DNA of 55,965 bases from Saprospiraceae bacterium (GCA_020629515.1 JAHDDE010000004.1:74555-130519); one strand, 5' to 3'; numbered from the stretch's first letter, positions 25,473-34,429 are shown. Translations and numbers: made by a program. Notes: a model not told the origin generated them from the letters alone.

Positions 25473-26923
25473 TTCGAATTGAGTTTTATTGGAATTGATA
25501 ACACTTTATTTTTTTCGTTCAGATAGAAATTACCAAATAGTGCAGCCACATTAGCTATGCTCTTTGTACTCTGTTCTATTTGCTCTGGGGAGTAATATTT
25601 TTTGACAAAGTGCGTGTCAAAATCACCTGATGTGAAAGCCTCATGGTCACAAACAAAAGATCCAAAAGGGAGAGTTGTCGCTATTCCTTCAATTTTATAA
25701 TTCAGAATTGCTTCTTTCATTTTAGATATCGCATCCTCCCTACTTGATCCATAAGTGATGAGTTTAGCGATCATTGGATCATAATATATCGGGATATCCA
25801 TACCTTCTGTATATCCATCATCCACACGTATATTAGGCCCAGACGGAATTTTGTATTTTGTTAATTTCCCAACACTTGGTAAAAAGTTATTGGTAGGGTC
25901 TTCTGCATAGACCCTGAGTTCCAATGCATGTCCGGTGATATTAAGATCTTTCTGTGAAAAACTTAGTCTTTCTCCACGAGCAACCCTAATTTGTTGTTCC
26001 ACAAGATCGATTTGTGTAATCAGTTCAGTCACAGGGTGTTCTACTTGAAGACGAGTATTCATCTCTAAAAAGTAGAAGTTATGTTTTTCATCCAATAGAA
26101 ATTCTACTGTGCCAGCACCAACATAATCACATGCCTGAGCTACTCTTACAGCAGCTTGTCCCATTTGATCCCTTAACTTTGGAGTAAGTACTGCAGAGGG
26201 AGCTTCTTCTACTACCTTCTGATGCCGACGTTGGATACTACATTCTCTTTCAAACAAATGAACTGTATTGCCATATGTATCAGCCAATACTTGTATCTCA
26301 ATGTGTCTTGGTGATCCAACATACTTTTCGATAAAAACAGAACCATCACCAAAAGCAGATTCTGCCTCACTTATTGCCCGTTCCATCTGTTCTTTGAGCT
26401 CAGCTGATTTTTCTACCACTCTCATACCTTTTCCTCCACCGCCTGCAGAAGCTTTAATTAAAATGGGATATCCTATTTCGTCAGCAATTGATTTAGCCAG
26501 TTCTACATCTGATATTGCCTTATCGATACCAGGTACCATAGGTATATCATACTTTTTGACCGCTTCCTTGGCCGCTAATTTGCTGCCCATTATTTCTATG
26601 GCCTTTGTTCCTGGGCCTATAAAAGTGATTCCAGCGGCATTTACCGCTTTAGCAAAAGAAGAGTTTTCGCTCAGAAAGCCATAGCCTGGATGAATAGCAT
26701 CAACATGCAATGCTTTTGCATATTTTATTATCTTATCCATATTAAGATAAGATTCAGAACTGGGTGCAGGCCCTAAATGTACTGCCTCATCTGCATACAA
26801 TACATGTGGGGCATGGCGATCAGCCTCTGAGTAGACCGCTACGGTAGTTATGCCCATTTTACGAGCTGTCTTCATCACTCTTAGGGCAATTTCTCCTCTG
26901 TTTGCTACTAATATTTTTTTCAT
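25457..26923 (-). CDS. Biotin carboxylase subunit of acyl-CoA carboxylase
   Basis: An ATP-grasp enzyme (488 residues) that carboxylates biotin on the carrier protein. Seen motifs: KKILVANRGEIALRVMKTA at the start, the glycine-rich ATP loop KASAGGGGKGMRVV, FIEKYVGSPRHIEIQVLAD, FERECSIQRRHQKVVEEAPS, and FLEMNTRLQVEHPVTE. It lacks its own biotinyl domain, so it must work with the separate carrier encoded at 28020 and the carboxyltransferase at 20898: a three-part propionyl/acyl-CoA carboxylase. Start overlaps mutA by 4 bases. An acetyl-CoA carboxylase role is less likely in this context. Confidence 0.94.
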   Translation of the reverse strand: MKKILVANRGEIALRVMKTARKMGITTVAVYSEADRHAPHVLYADEAVHLGPAPSSESYLNMDKIIKYAKALHVDAIHPGYGFLSENSSFAKAVNAAGITFIGPGTKAIEIMGSKLAAKEAVKKYDIPMVPGIDKAISDVELAKSIADEIGYPILIKASAGGGGKGMRVVEKSAELKEQMERAISEAESAFGDGSVFIEKYVGSPRHIEIQVLADTYGNTVHLFERECSIQRRHQKVVEEAPSAVLTPKLRDQMGQAAVRVAQACDYVGAGTVEFLLDEKHNFYFLEMNTRLQVEHPVTELITQIDLVEQQIRVARGERLSFSQKDLNITGHALELRVYAEDPTNNFLPSVGKLTKYKIPSGPNIRVDDGYTEGMDIPIYYDPMIAKLITYGSSREDAISKMKEAILNYKIEGIATTLPFGSFVCDHEAFTSGDFDTHFVKKYYSPEQIEQSTKSIANVAALFGNFYLNEKNKVLSIPIKLNSKWTER

Positions 26924-28011
26924 TTCAAATTTTCTTTAGACCACTTATTTTGAAATTGAGTCCATGATTTAAGTGCCAATTCCTCTGTGAGGGACTCTAT
27001 ATAGTAACTTCCTTTTGCTGGATCCGCAACCTTGGTTAGATAACTTTCTAAGGACAAAATGTTGCTTACATTCTGAGCTATTCTACGACTGAACATCTCA
27101 TCTTCAGTATCACAGAATTTCTGATTAAATATTTGGAGTCGATCTATGCCTGATATTGTGCCAGACAGTGCTATCGCACTACTTTTAATTCTATTGTAGT
27201 TTACATCTGAGGTCATACAGTTTTCACTGAGAATTCCAGAAATTTTGATGTCCATCGAGGTTTGGCCATTATAAGACGCTACCAGAGTTCTGAGTGTTCG
27301 ACGTATAGCTCTTACTTTGGCTATATTCAGAATATAGCAATCATCTAAAGCAATTGTCAAATGCATCTGATTAACTGCATTGACACCAAACTTTTCTATA
27401 TTTTTTTGAAAACAAAAAATGATCTCGCTTAACTCATTGAGTATATTATGTTTGCCGAGATAGTAGGGAAGGCTATTGATTTCTATAAAATGGACTTTTG
27501 GATATGTTTCAAGAATAGATTGTTCAAGAGTTTGAATGTGACTGAATGATAAATCTAAGTCTTGAATCTTGTAATCTAAAGACAATAGAAAAGCCTCTAA
27601 AGAGTCAATGAATCTATTAAGATCTAATCCAGGAGATAATTCGAATTGCGTATGAATAATGTCCAATAACACACCACTGAATAATTCACCAAAATCTGAT
27701 TGGTCCAAATATCTATTCACATATATTTTTAGAGAGCCTACTCCATTTTTTAGAGCTTGAATTATTTTTTTATTTTCACAAGTGAGGGTCTTTTCTAAGT
27801 AAATTGGTTCTATCAAGACCCAGCTGTTATTTGTTTTGGTAGTTGTTGGCGCTAAATATTCAGGTATATCATTTGAATCTTTAAAAGGACTAATTATCAG
27901 GTCTTTATTAATATTCCAGTTTAGCTCTTCGATTTCTCTACCTTTAAGGTCTAAAACCACTTTATCAAGCCATTCTGCTTTGCTTACATCCTTAAATATC
28001 TTATTACTCAT
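26920..28011 (-). CDS. mutA: Methylmalonyl-CoA mutase small subunit (short form)
   Basis: A degenerate mutase barrel of 363 residues. The KAEWLDKVVLDLKGREIEELNW start and the DPAKGSYYIESLTEELALKSW end align with the TIM-barrel part of mutase subunits; the latter corresponds to the [16 protein letters not shown] segment of MutB in this same operon. The protein stops right after the barrel and has no B12-binding domain, so it is shorter than small subunits that keep a degenerate B12 domain. It should pair with MutB as a non-catalytic subunit. It lies between the biotin carrier and biotin carboxylase genes. Confidence 0.88.
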   Translation of the reverse strand: MSNKIFKDVSKAEWLDKVVLDLKGREIEELNWNINKDLIISPFKDSNDIPEYLAPTTTKTNNSWVLIEPIYLEKTLTCENKKIIQALKNGVGSLKIYVNRYLDQSDFGELFSGVLLDIIHTQFELSPGLDLNRFIDSLEAFLLSLDYKIQDLDLSFSHIQTLEQSILETYPKVHFIEINSLPYYLGKHNILNELSEIIFCFQKNIEKFGVNAVNQMHLTIALDDCYILNIAKVRAIRRTLRTLVASYNGQTSMDIKISGILSENCMTSDVNYNRIKSSAIALSGTISGIDRLQIFNQKFCDTEDEMFSRRIAQNVSNILSLESYLTKVADPAKGSYYIESLTEELALKSWTQFQNKWSKENLK

Positions 28012-28019
28012 TTCTTAAC

Positions 28020-28487
28020 TTAATCCATTTCTATGAGTACTGTTCCTTTTTCGATAGCGTCTGATGCCTTAACTAATATCTTCTTTACTTTCCCATCGCC
28101 GGGAGCTTTTATGACATTCTCCATTTTCATGGCTTCAAGTATGAGTAATGTATCTCCAGTATTAACCTCATCTCCAACTTTTACCATTATATCTAAAACT
28201 AAACCAGGCATAGGTGCTTTTATATCTTTGAAAATTTGAGTAGGATTAACCGAGAAACCAAGTTGATCAATGAGCTGGTCAAAATGATCTTTGATCTGCA
28301 CCTTAAATTCTTTTCCTTCTATGATCAATTCTACTTCCTTTCGATTGATATCATATGATTTGGGCAGGATTCGATATGACTTTTCATTGTGGATCATGTG
28401 ATAGATACCTTCATTTGTCATGACGATATCCAGAACTGACTTTTCAGATAGATCAAATTCAAATGTATCATTTACAATCGCTTGCAT
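28020..28487 (-). CDS. Biotin carboxyl carrier protein
   Basis: A C-terminal biotinyl domain with the attachment motif EAMKMEN; the biotin lysine is residue 121 counted from the start used here. An Ala/Pro-poor linker and an N-terminal beta part (QAIVNDTFEFDLSE) precede it, as in stand-alone carriers of Bacteroidota propionyl-CoA carboxylase. A longer frame starts at 28523, but its first 12 residues overlap the acyl-CoA dehydrogenase gene and look unlike the family; ATG at 28487 lies 4 bases after that gene's stop and is preferred. It delivers carboxybiotin between the carboxylase and PccB. Confidence 0.9.
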   Translation of the reverse strand: MQAIVNDTFEFDLSEKSVLDIVMTNEGIYHMIHNEKSYRILPKSYDINRKEVELIIEGKEFKVQIKDHFDQLIDQLGFSVNPTQIFKDIKAPMPGLVLDIMVKVGDEVNTGDTLLILEAMKMENVIKAPGDGKVKKILVKASDAIEKGTVLIEMD

Positions 28488-28491
28488 ACCC

Positions 28492-29646
28492 TCAATAGAC
28501 TTTTTTGAACTCTTGGCCATCAATAGACATTTTAGATATTATTTCTCTCATTATTTCACTCGTTCCGCCTATAATCGGAGCGCATCTTGCATCTCTATAT
28601 ATTTGTGCAATTGGGTATTCTTCCATATATCCATACCCTCCAAACATTTGCAAACACTCATCTACAAATTTTTTGTGCAATTCTGCAGACAGCAATTTAC
28701 ACATAGAACAGGCATTTACAGCGAAAATGCCGTGTTCAATTTGCCATGCAGTGTGATATATTAATTGGCGAACAGCTTCTAATTCTGATTTTATATCAGC
28801 CATTCGATGCCTTAGAGCTTGCATCTTGGATATTGGTTTGCCAAATGCTTCTCGTTCATTCATATACTGAATTGTAAGTTCCCAGACACCATCCATAAGG
28901 CCTATTGAGTTCATAGCCAATACTAATCGTTCCATCTGAAGAGATTCTGATAGATAGTAGAATCCTTTTCCTTTATTACCAATTAGATTTTCTTTAGGGA
29001 CCTTCACATCTTCCAGGAATATCTCTGCTGTGTCAGAAGAATGCCATCCTATTTTTTCTAAAGCATTGCGAGTCACCCCTTTATTATCTAAATCGACTAT
29101 TAGTAGACTTATTCCTTCATCAGTATTGCAACACAATGTCATGAAGTCAGCATATATACCATTGGTAATGAATATTTTAGAACCATTAACCAAGAAGTGA
29201 TCCCCTTTATCCTCTGCGTAGGTTTTTAAATTTTTCACATCTGAACCTACCTGAGGTTCGCTCATTCCAAGACAGGCAATTTTTTCTCCAGCGATAGCAG
29301 GTCTTAGGTATTTCTCTTTTTGACTTTTATTACCTGCTTTTGAGATATGATTGGTGGCCATATATACATGTACTGCGATAGCAATAGCGAAACCACTATT
29401 AAGCGTGCGTGATAATTCTTCATTGAATATGACATTAGAAAACATATCAGCATTAAGTCCTCCGTACTCTTCTTCATGACATATGCCTAAATATCCCATG
29501 TCGCCTAATTTTTTCCAGGCAGACTTTGGAATGGCTTTCTGCTTTTCCCAACTTTTTAAGTGAGGATTAATCTCTTTTTGAAAAAAACTTCTTAGTGATT
29601 CTTTGAACAAATAATGTTCTTCGGTAAAGTATGGTGACTTAATCAT
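28492..29646 (-). CDS. Acyl-CoA dehydrogenase
   Basis: A 384-residue FAD enzyme that makes the 2,3-enoyl-CoA. Family blocks are clear: CLGMSEPQVGSDVKNLKT (flavin/substrate), IGWHSSDTAEIFLEDVKVP, REAFGKPISKMQALRHRMAD and the C-terminal CLQMFGGYGYMEEYPIAQIYRDAR with the expected catalytic Glu and FAD-binding region. Placed after the branched-chain 2-oxoacid dehydrogenase genes, it most likely acts on isobutyryl-, 2-methylbutyryl- or isovaleryl-CoA. Its start overlaps the BtuF-like gene by 8 bases. Confidence 0.93.
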   Translation of the reverse strand: MIKSPYFTEEHYLFKESLRSFFQKEINPHLKSWEKQKAIPKSAWKKLGDMGYLGICHEEEYGGLNADMFSNVIFNEELSRTLNSGFAIAIAVHVYMATNHISKAGNKSQKEKYLRPAIAGEKIACLGMSEPQVGSDVKNLKTYAEDKGDHFLVNGSKIFITNGIYADFMTLCCNTDEGISLLIVDLDNKGVTRNALEKIGWHSSDTAEIFLEDVKVPKENLIGNKGKGFYYLSESLQMERLVLAMNSIGLMDGVWELTIQYMNEREAFGKPISKMQALRHRMADIKSELEAVRQLIYHTAWQIEHGIFAVNACSMCKLLSAELHKKFVDECLQMFGGYGYMEEYPIAQIYRDARCAPIIGGTSEIMREIISKMSIDGQEFKKVY

Positions 29647-30409
29647 AAATTTCTTTCTTTAATTCTTTGAAGTAATATGGCAAGTTCATCAATCGGGTGC
29701 CATACCATGAGAAGGCCTCACCATTAACTAACACTACCTGAGAATCTGGGAAAAGAGTCTCAATTTTTTCTTTGTGTTTCACTCTAAATGGAAACGGCTC
29801 ACTTGATAAAAATATAAAATTGGGAGCATCAATTTGATTAAAATTTACTTCAGGGTATCTCTGATATTGTCCAAATATATTATTCAATCCGATGAGGCTT
29901 AAGTTGTGATGTATAAAGGTGTCACCCCCTATAGTCATGTAAGGATCTTGCCATATAAGGTACAAGACACTTTCATTTTTAAATAATTTTTGAGGGATCG
30001 ATAACTTGATTTTGGCTTTTATGTATTCTGCTTGATGGAAGGGGAGGATAGATCCAAGCTCATCAATGAAATGGATTATATCCATGTGGGTGCTAATATC
30101 TGTAGTATATACAGGGCATATTTGGCGGAGCTCTTCTATGGTTTTTTCTGTATTTTCTTCTTTATTACTAATGATTAATTCGGGTTGAACTGCTATGACT
30201 TTTTCAATATTAACCTTTTTAGTTCCTCCTATTACCGTGCTTATCTTTTTCAAATTTTCGGGATGTACGCAGAATTTTGTGACCCCTACAATGTTTTTAC
30301 TTAAGCCTAAATCAACCAAAAGTTCTGTTATGGATGGTACTAAAGAAACTATCCGCAATGGCTTTTTAACAACTGTTAACGTATAACCTGTTTGATCTGT
30401 GATAATCAC
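29639..30409 (-). CDS. BtuF-like helical-backbone metal receptor without signal peptide
   Basis: A 256-residue substrate-binding-protein fold of the cobalamin/iron-siderophore type: KPLRIVSLVPSITELLVDLGL, VGVTKFCVHPE, GGTKKVNIEKVIAVQPELII and WQDPYMTIGGDTFI. Family members bind vitamin B12 or metal complexes for ABC import. No signal peptide or lipobox is present, since residue 1 already begins the folded domain, so the protein appears cytoplasmic. It starts with GTG overlapping the stop of the upstream DUF5522 gene (GTGA), implying translational coupling. Being in a B12-dependent mutase operon, a cobalamin-handling role is plausible but not shown. Confidence 0.82.
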   Translation of the reverse strand: MIITDQTGYTLTVVKKPLRIVSLVPSITELLVDLGLSKNIVGVTKFCVHPENLKKISTVIGGTKKVNIEKVIAVQPELIISNKEENTEKTIEELRQICPVYTTDISTHMDIIHFIDELGSILPFHQAEYIKAKIKLSIPQKLFKNESVLYLIWQDPYMTIGGDTFIHHNLSLIGLNNIFGQYQRYPEVNFNQIDAPNFIFLSSEPFPFRVKHKEKIETLFPDSQVVLVNGEAFSWYGTRLMNLPYYFKELKKEIYD

Positions 30410-30579
30410 TTATGCTCTTTTGAGTTGACATTAATATGTCCATAAGGACAATGTCTACATTTATTACCACAACAATATCCTCGGTTTAGTAGGTATTCTT
30501 TTGTCATAACCATCAGTCCCTTTTCAAAATAATAATCTCTATGATTCTTTAATGGTTTCTCTGATAGTTTATCTGACAT
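30406..30579 (-). CDS. Small Cys-rich DUF5522 protein
   Basis: A 57-residue protein: basic N-terminal part (MSDKLSEKPLKNHRDYYFEK), GLMVMTKEYLLNRGY, then CCGNKCRHCPYGH with Cys36, Cys37, Cys41 and Cys44. The HRDYYFEKGLMVMT...GYCCGNKCRHCPYG pattern is that of DUF5522, a small Bacteroidota family of unknown function. The four close cysteines suggest metal or iron-sulfur binding. It sits in the operon 25 bases after the E1 gene and its stop overlaps the GTG start of the BtuF-like gene, so the two are probably made together. Confidence 0.85.
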   Translation of the reverse strand: MSDKLSEKPLKNHRDYYFEKGLMVMTKEYLLNRGYCCGNKCRHCPYGHINVNSKEHK

Positions 30580-30604
30580 ACACTCTTAAAAACGTTATGC
30601 TGTA

Positions 30605-33040
30605 TCATAAGTTGACCAAATGACCATATTTGCTTGGATTAGCCTCATACATCATATCTATGGAGGATTTTATGATATCATGTTCATCAGGTTTGGAGAT
30701 ATAGTCGCCGTCGTCACCATATGGGGGTCTGTATTCTTTTGCCGAAATAGTTATAGGAGCAGCATCCAAAAATTTGTATGCTTTTTGTTTTTCTAACACT
30801 TCTTGCATCATATAAGCTGTAGCTCCTCCAGGTACATCTTCATCCATAAATATAACTCGATTAGTCTTTTTGATAGATTCTACAATTCTATGTTCTAAGT
30901 CAAACGGAATAATGGTTTGTATATCAATGACTTCGATATGGATATCCATAGAGGATAGTATTTTCTGCGCCTTACATGCTAGCTCGACACAAACACCGTA
31001 GGTTACAATAGTAATGTCGCTACCTTCACTCATTACTTCGGGTAACCCTAATGCAATAGTGTACTCTGCGAGGTTAGTAGGAAGTTGTTCTTTTTTGCGA
31101 TATCCGTTGAGACATTCGATAATAATAGCTGGATCATCAGATTGCAACATCGTATTGTACATGCCCACGGCCTGAGTCATATTGCGTGGTGTTAGTATGT
31201 ATATACCTTTCATCGAATTGAGTAGCAATCCAATAGGAGATCCTGAATGCCATACCCCTTCAAGTCTATGACCTCTTGTCCTTACAATAACAGGTGCAAT
31301 CTGTTGTCCTTTGGTACGGTATCTTAATGTAGCGAGATCGTCACTGAGAGCCGGAAATGCGTAAGCAAGATAATCTAGATATTGAAGTTCGGCGATAGGC
31401 CTTAAACCTCGCATGGCCATGCCAATAGCCTGTCCTACGATAGACCATTCTCGTATGCCTGTGTCAAATACTCTTGACTCACCATATTTGTTTTGTAATC
31501 CTTTAAAAGCTTGATTAACGCCACCTATTTTACCTACATCCTCGCCAAATGCGAAAACTCTATTATCTTTTGATAAAATGTGATCAAAATAGGTGTTAAG
31601 CAGATCAGATCCATTTATCATTGGGCTATCAGAGCTATATGTAGGGTGAATATGTGCGACATTGATAGCCGCCTGAGAAGAAGAGCTGTAGAGATCTGAA
31701 ACATAATAACTGTTTAAGATAGAATCATTCTGCTGTATCCAATGATGAAGTATTGATTTGAGATCTGATTCGCCTATACTATAATAGATTGCCTTCGCCA
31801 TTTTTAGAAGGTCGCTTTTTGAGCCGACTAATCCAGTTTTTATTTCTTTTAGATAATTCTCTATTGATTCATTAGATGCTGTTTTTAGAGGTTCAAGAAT
31901 TTTAAGAAGTTCATTTTGTTTTTTAAGGATAGGGGCTTTATAGTTATTCCATGCTTCTTTTTGTTCTTTTTTATAAGAAGAATTAAGATCAATTTTAATA
32001 TTGTTTAATTCTTCTTGGGTGAACCACTTGTTGTTTATGATCCATTTTTCAAATTGCTCCAAACAATCCATCTCTTTTTCCCACGTAAGCCTCGCTTCAT
32101 CTTTATATCTTTCATGACTTCCGGAGGTCGAATGACCGTTGGGTTGAGTACACTCTGTGATATGTATTATCGCTGGAGTACCGTTCTTTCTAGTGTGAGC
32201 ACTTGCTTCAGCAAAGGTTTTGTGCAATCCCGAATAATCCCAAGCTTTGGCTTGATATAGAGAAAGTCCTCGTCCATTTTCATCAGTGCTAAAGCCAGAA
32301 AGTGCTGCTGTGATTGATCCCTTAGTGGTTTGATATTTAGTTGGTACTGAGATTCCGTAACCATCATCTTGGATGACAAAAATTATAGGTATTTGCATAA
32401 CTCCAGCTGCATTGACACATTCGAAAAATATTCCTTCTGATGTAGCAGCATCACCAATAATGCAATAACTGATGGCGTCTGTGTTATCAGTTATTGATTG
32501 AGTCTGTTTTACCTCTTTAAATTTTTTACTGGCCAATGCTAAACCTAAAGCACGAGGCACTTGTCCTGCTAATGGGGCAATAGCAGAGGAGACATTATAT
32601 TGATTATTGAGATCCAACCATTGGCCTTTTTCATCTACAAATGGTGTCGCGAAGTGATTGTTCATTTGTCTGCCGCCAGAAAAAGGATCATTGGTTACAT
32701 CCGCATAAAGTGAAGCAAACAAATCACTCACTGATGCTAATCTTGTTTTGAGCATGAAAGTTTGATCGCGATAATAGCCTGAATAATAGTCTCCTTTTTT
32801 AAAAGACTTAGCGAGGGCTACTTGTAGAAGTTCTTTACCCGCACCACCAATTCCAAATTTGGCCCTTCCTAATAATACTTCTTTACGAATTTGGTTGGAT
32901 GCTAATCTACTTTTAAAAACTATCTCAAAATCATCTAATATCTCTTTTTTATTAAATCCTGGATTTGGACTTTGAGGTGTAATAGTGCCTGATAATCGTT
33001 CTGTGATCATAGTTTTTTTAAATTTTGGTGTTGATATCAA
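30605..33040 (-). CDS. Branched-chain 2-oxoacid dehydrogenase E1, fused alpha and beta
   Basis: An 811-residue thiamine-diphosphate E1 in which alpha and beta chains are one protein. The alpha half (about 40-390) has the TPP motif IGDAATSEGIFFECVNAAG and GHSTSGSHERYKDE; the beta half (about 470-811) has VFAFGEDVGKIGGVNQAFKGL, TGIREWSIVGQAIGMAMRGLRPIAE and EDVPGGATAYMMQEV. It decarboxylates branched 2-oxoacids and passes the acyl group to E2. An ATG at 33040 overlaps the E2 gene by 23 bases; a second ATG at 33010 would avoid this. No E3 gene is in the window. Pyruvate as substrate is less likely given the neighbours. Confidence 0.92.
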   Translation of the reverse strand: MISTPKFKKTMITERLSGTITPQSPNPGFNKKEILDDFEIVFKSRLASNQIRKEVLLGRAKFGIGGAGKELLQVALAKSFKKGDYYSGYYRDQTFMLKTRLASVSDLFASLYADVTNDPFSGGRQMNNHFATPFVDEKGQWLDLNNQYNVSSAIAPLAGQVPRALGLALASKKFKEVKQTQSITDNTDAISYCIIGDAATSEGIFFECVNAAGVMQIPIIFVIQDDGYGISVPTKYQTTKGSITAALSGFSTDENGRGLSLYQAKAWDYSGLHKTFAEASAHTRKNGTPAIIHITECTQPNGHSTSGSHERYKDEARLTWEKEMDCLEQFEKWIINNKWFTQEELNNIKIDLNSSYKKEQKEAWNNYKAPILKKQNELLKILEPLKTASNESIENYLKEIKTGLVGSKSDLLKMAKAIYYSIGESDLKSILHHWIQQNDSILNSYYVSDLYSSSSQAAINVAHIHPTYSSDSPMINGSDLLNTYFDHILSKDNRVFAFGEDVGKIGGVNQAFKGLQNKYGESRVFDTGIREWSIVGQAIGMAMRGLRPIAELQYLDYLAYAFPALSDDLATLRYRTKGQQIAPVIVRTRGHRLEGVWHSGSPIGLLLNSMKGIYILTPRNMTQAVGMYNTMLQSDDPAIIIECLNGYRKKEQLPTNLAEYTIALGLPEVMSEGSDITIVTYGVCVELACKAQKILSSMDIHIEVIDIQTIIPFDLEHRIVESIKKTNRVIFMDEDVPGGATAYMMQEVLEKQKAYKFLDAAPITISAKEYRPPYGDDGDYISKPDEHDIIKSSIDMMYEANPSKYGHLVNL

Positions 33041-34304
33041 AATTTTCGAAGTAGTCTCCGATTTTTCTTAAAAAAGATCCGCCATAATACCCGTCAATGA
33101 TTCTATGGTCAAAAGAGATGGAGAGTATCATTCTCTGTCTAATAGCGATTATGTCGCCGATATGTGTTTCTACTACTGCTGGCTTTTTATTGATAGCTCC
33201 AAGGGCAATGATTGCCGCTTGAGGTTGATTGATAATTGGAGTGCCGGCGTCATTTCCAAAAGTACCTATGTTACTTATAGTAAATGTGCCATCCTTTATG
33301 TCGCTTGGGTCAAGTCTGTTTTCACGTGCTTTCTGTGTGAGATAGTTGATCTCCTCTGTTAAGCCTATAAGATTTTTATGATCCGCATTTTTGATAACTG
33401 GAACGATCAGATTGCCAGAAGGTAGAGCGGCCGCCATGCCTAAATTGACATCTTTTTTGATAATTATATTTTCTCCATCTATGGTTGAATTGATTAGCGG
33501 GAAGTCATTGATTGCTTGGCTGATAAGGTGAAAAAATATAGGGGTATATGTAAGTCTCTGGTTGTATTTATTTTGATATTGTTCTTTGATATTCTTTCTC
33601 CATTCCACGATATTGGTGACATCGACCTCGAGGAATGTAGAAACATGTGGAGATACCTTTTTACTCATTACCATATGGTCGGCTATGAGCTTTCTCATTC
33701 TATCCATCTGGATAGTAGTGTCTGTAGTATTTTTTATCTCAGTATTTGGCTTGTTAGCGTTATGGTCGGGATTGATCGTTGGTGGATGCGCTGTGGCCTT
33801 ATTATTCTTTATGTATTTTAAGACATCTCGTTTAGTAATTCTATTATTGAGCCCTGTTCCAGTTATTTTGCTTATTTCATCTATGTTAAGCTTCTCTTGA
33901 CTTATAATTGTTTTCACTAATGGGGAGAGAAATACTTCATTTTCTGTTTTGATAGAAGTTTTAGATTCTATATGTTGTTGTTTGGGTTCAGTTGTGACCG
34001 TGTTGTCTGGTGCTCTATCATCACTTCGAGTTGGATTTGTAGCGGGATTATCTCCATGGTTCTTTGCTGTTTCTACAATAGCAATAACCTGCCCGACTTT
34101 AATTATATCATCTTTTTGATAAGGTAATTCTTTAATTGTGCCAGCGACTGGACTTGGTATTTCCGTGTCGACTTTATCTGTTGCCACATCTGCTATGGTA
34201 TCGTCTTCACTTACAATATCTCCTACATTGAAGTTGTATGAAATCAAAATAGCTTCTTCAACACTTTCGCCCATTCTGGGTAGCACTATTTGGTATAAGG
34301 ACAT
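33018..34304 (-). CDS. Branched-chain 2-oxoacid dehydrogenase E2 (lipoamide acyltransferase)
   Basis: A lipoyl domain at residues 1-80 (lipoyl Lys44 in VATDKVDTE), a peripheral-subunit-binding domain (about 130-170, LSPLVKTIISQEKLNIDEI...NNRITKRDVLKY) and a catalytic acyltransferase domain ending with SFDHRIIDG (His400) make this a typical E2 with one lipoyl domain. The frame extends upstream to 34385, but MSLYQIVLPRMGESVEEA at 34304 is the usual start; the extra 27 residues are not family-like and would cross the promoter. It is the first gene of the operon, divergent from a TetR regulator. Confidence 0.92.
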   Translation of the reverse strand: MSLYQIVLPRMGESVEEAILISYNFNVGDIVSEDDTIADVATDKVDTEIPSPVAGTIKELPYQKDDIIKVGQVIAIVETAKNHGDNPATNPTRSDDRAPDNTVTTEPKQQHIESKTSIKTENEVFLSPLVKTIISQEKLNIDEISKITGTGLNNRITKRDVLKYIKNNKATAHPPTINPDHNANKPNTEIKNTTDTTIQMDRMRKLIADHMVMSKKVSPHVSTFLEVDVTNIVEWRKNIKEQYQNKYNQRLTYTPIFFHLISQAINDFPLINSTIDGENIIIKKDVNLGMAAALPSGNLIVPVIKNADHKNLIGLTEEINYLTQKARENRLDPSDIKDGTFTISNIGTFGNDAGTPIINQPQAAIIALGAINKKPAVVETHIGDIIAIRQRMILSISFDHRIIDGYYGGSFLRKIGDYFENFDINTKI

Positions 34305-34335
34305 ATCATTAAGGTTGCAATTATTAATTGATTGT

Positions 34336-34385
34336 GTTTTACTAATAATTAAAACAAAATTACAATTAATTGGTGGAGTTCTCAA
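34336..34385 (-). promoter_or_regulatory. E2 promoter with overlapping inverted repeat (TetR operator candidate)
   Basis: Read on the minus strand, TTG (34385-34383), 20 bases, then TAATTTTG (34363-34356) fits the Bacteroidota promoter form TTG-N~19-TAnnTTTG, about 50 bases before the E2 start. An inverted repeat TGTTTTA-N8-TAAAACA (34336-34342 and 34351-34357) overlaps its -7 edge. Outside it lies a second, one-mismatch pair (AATTGATTGT / ACAATTAATT). A dimeric TetR protein from the divergent gene could bind here. AT-rich sequence makes chance palindromes possible. Confidence 0.5.
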
Positions 34386-34429
34386 TTAAAAATGATTTAA
34401 TATTATCATCTTTATTGTAGTTATATGAT

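Noticed and set aside
28488-28523. Longer N-terminus for the biotin carrier
   Set aside because: The extra 12 residues overlap the acyl-CoA dehydrogenase end and do not fit the carrier family; the ATG at 28487 fits better.
33516-33900. Overlapping plus-strand frames opposite the E2 gene with hydrophobic translations
   Set aside because: They are antisense to the well-supported E2 catalytic and linker regions.
30400-34400. Possible cobalamin riboswitch ahead of the B12-dependent genes
   Set aside because: I looked for conserved B12-box-like sequence in the non-coding parts and saw none; the gaps are too short for such an RNA.
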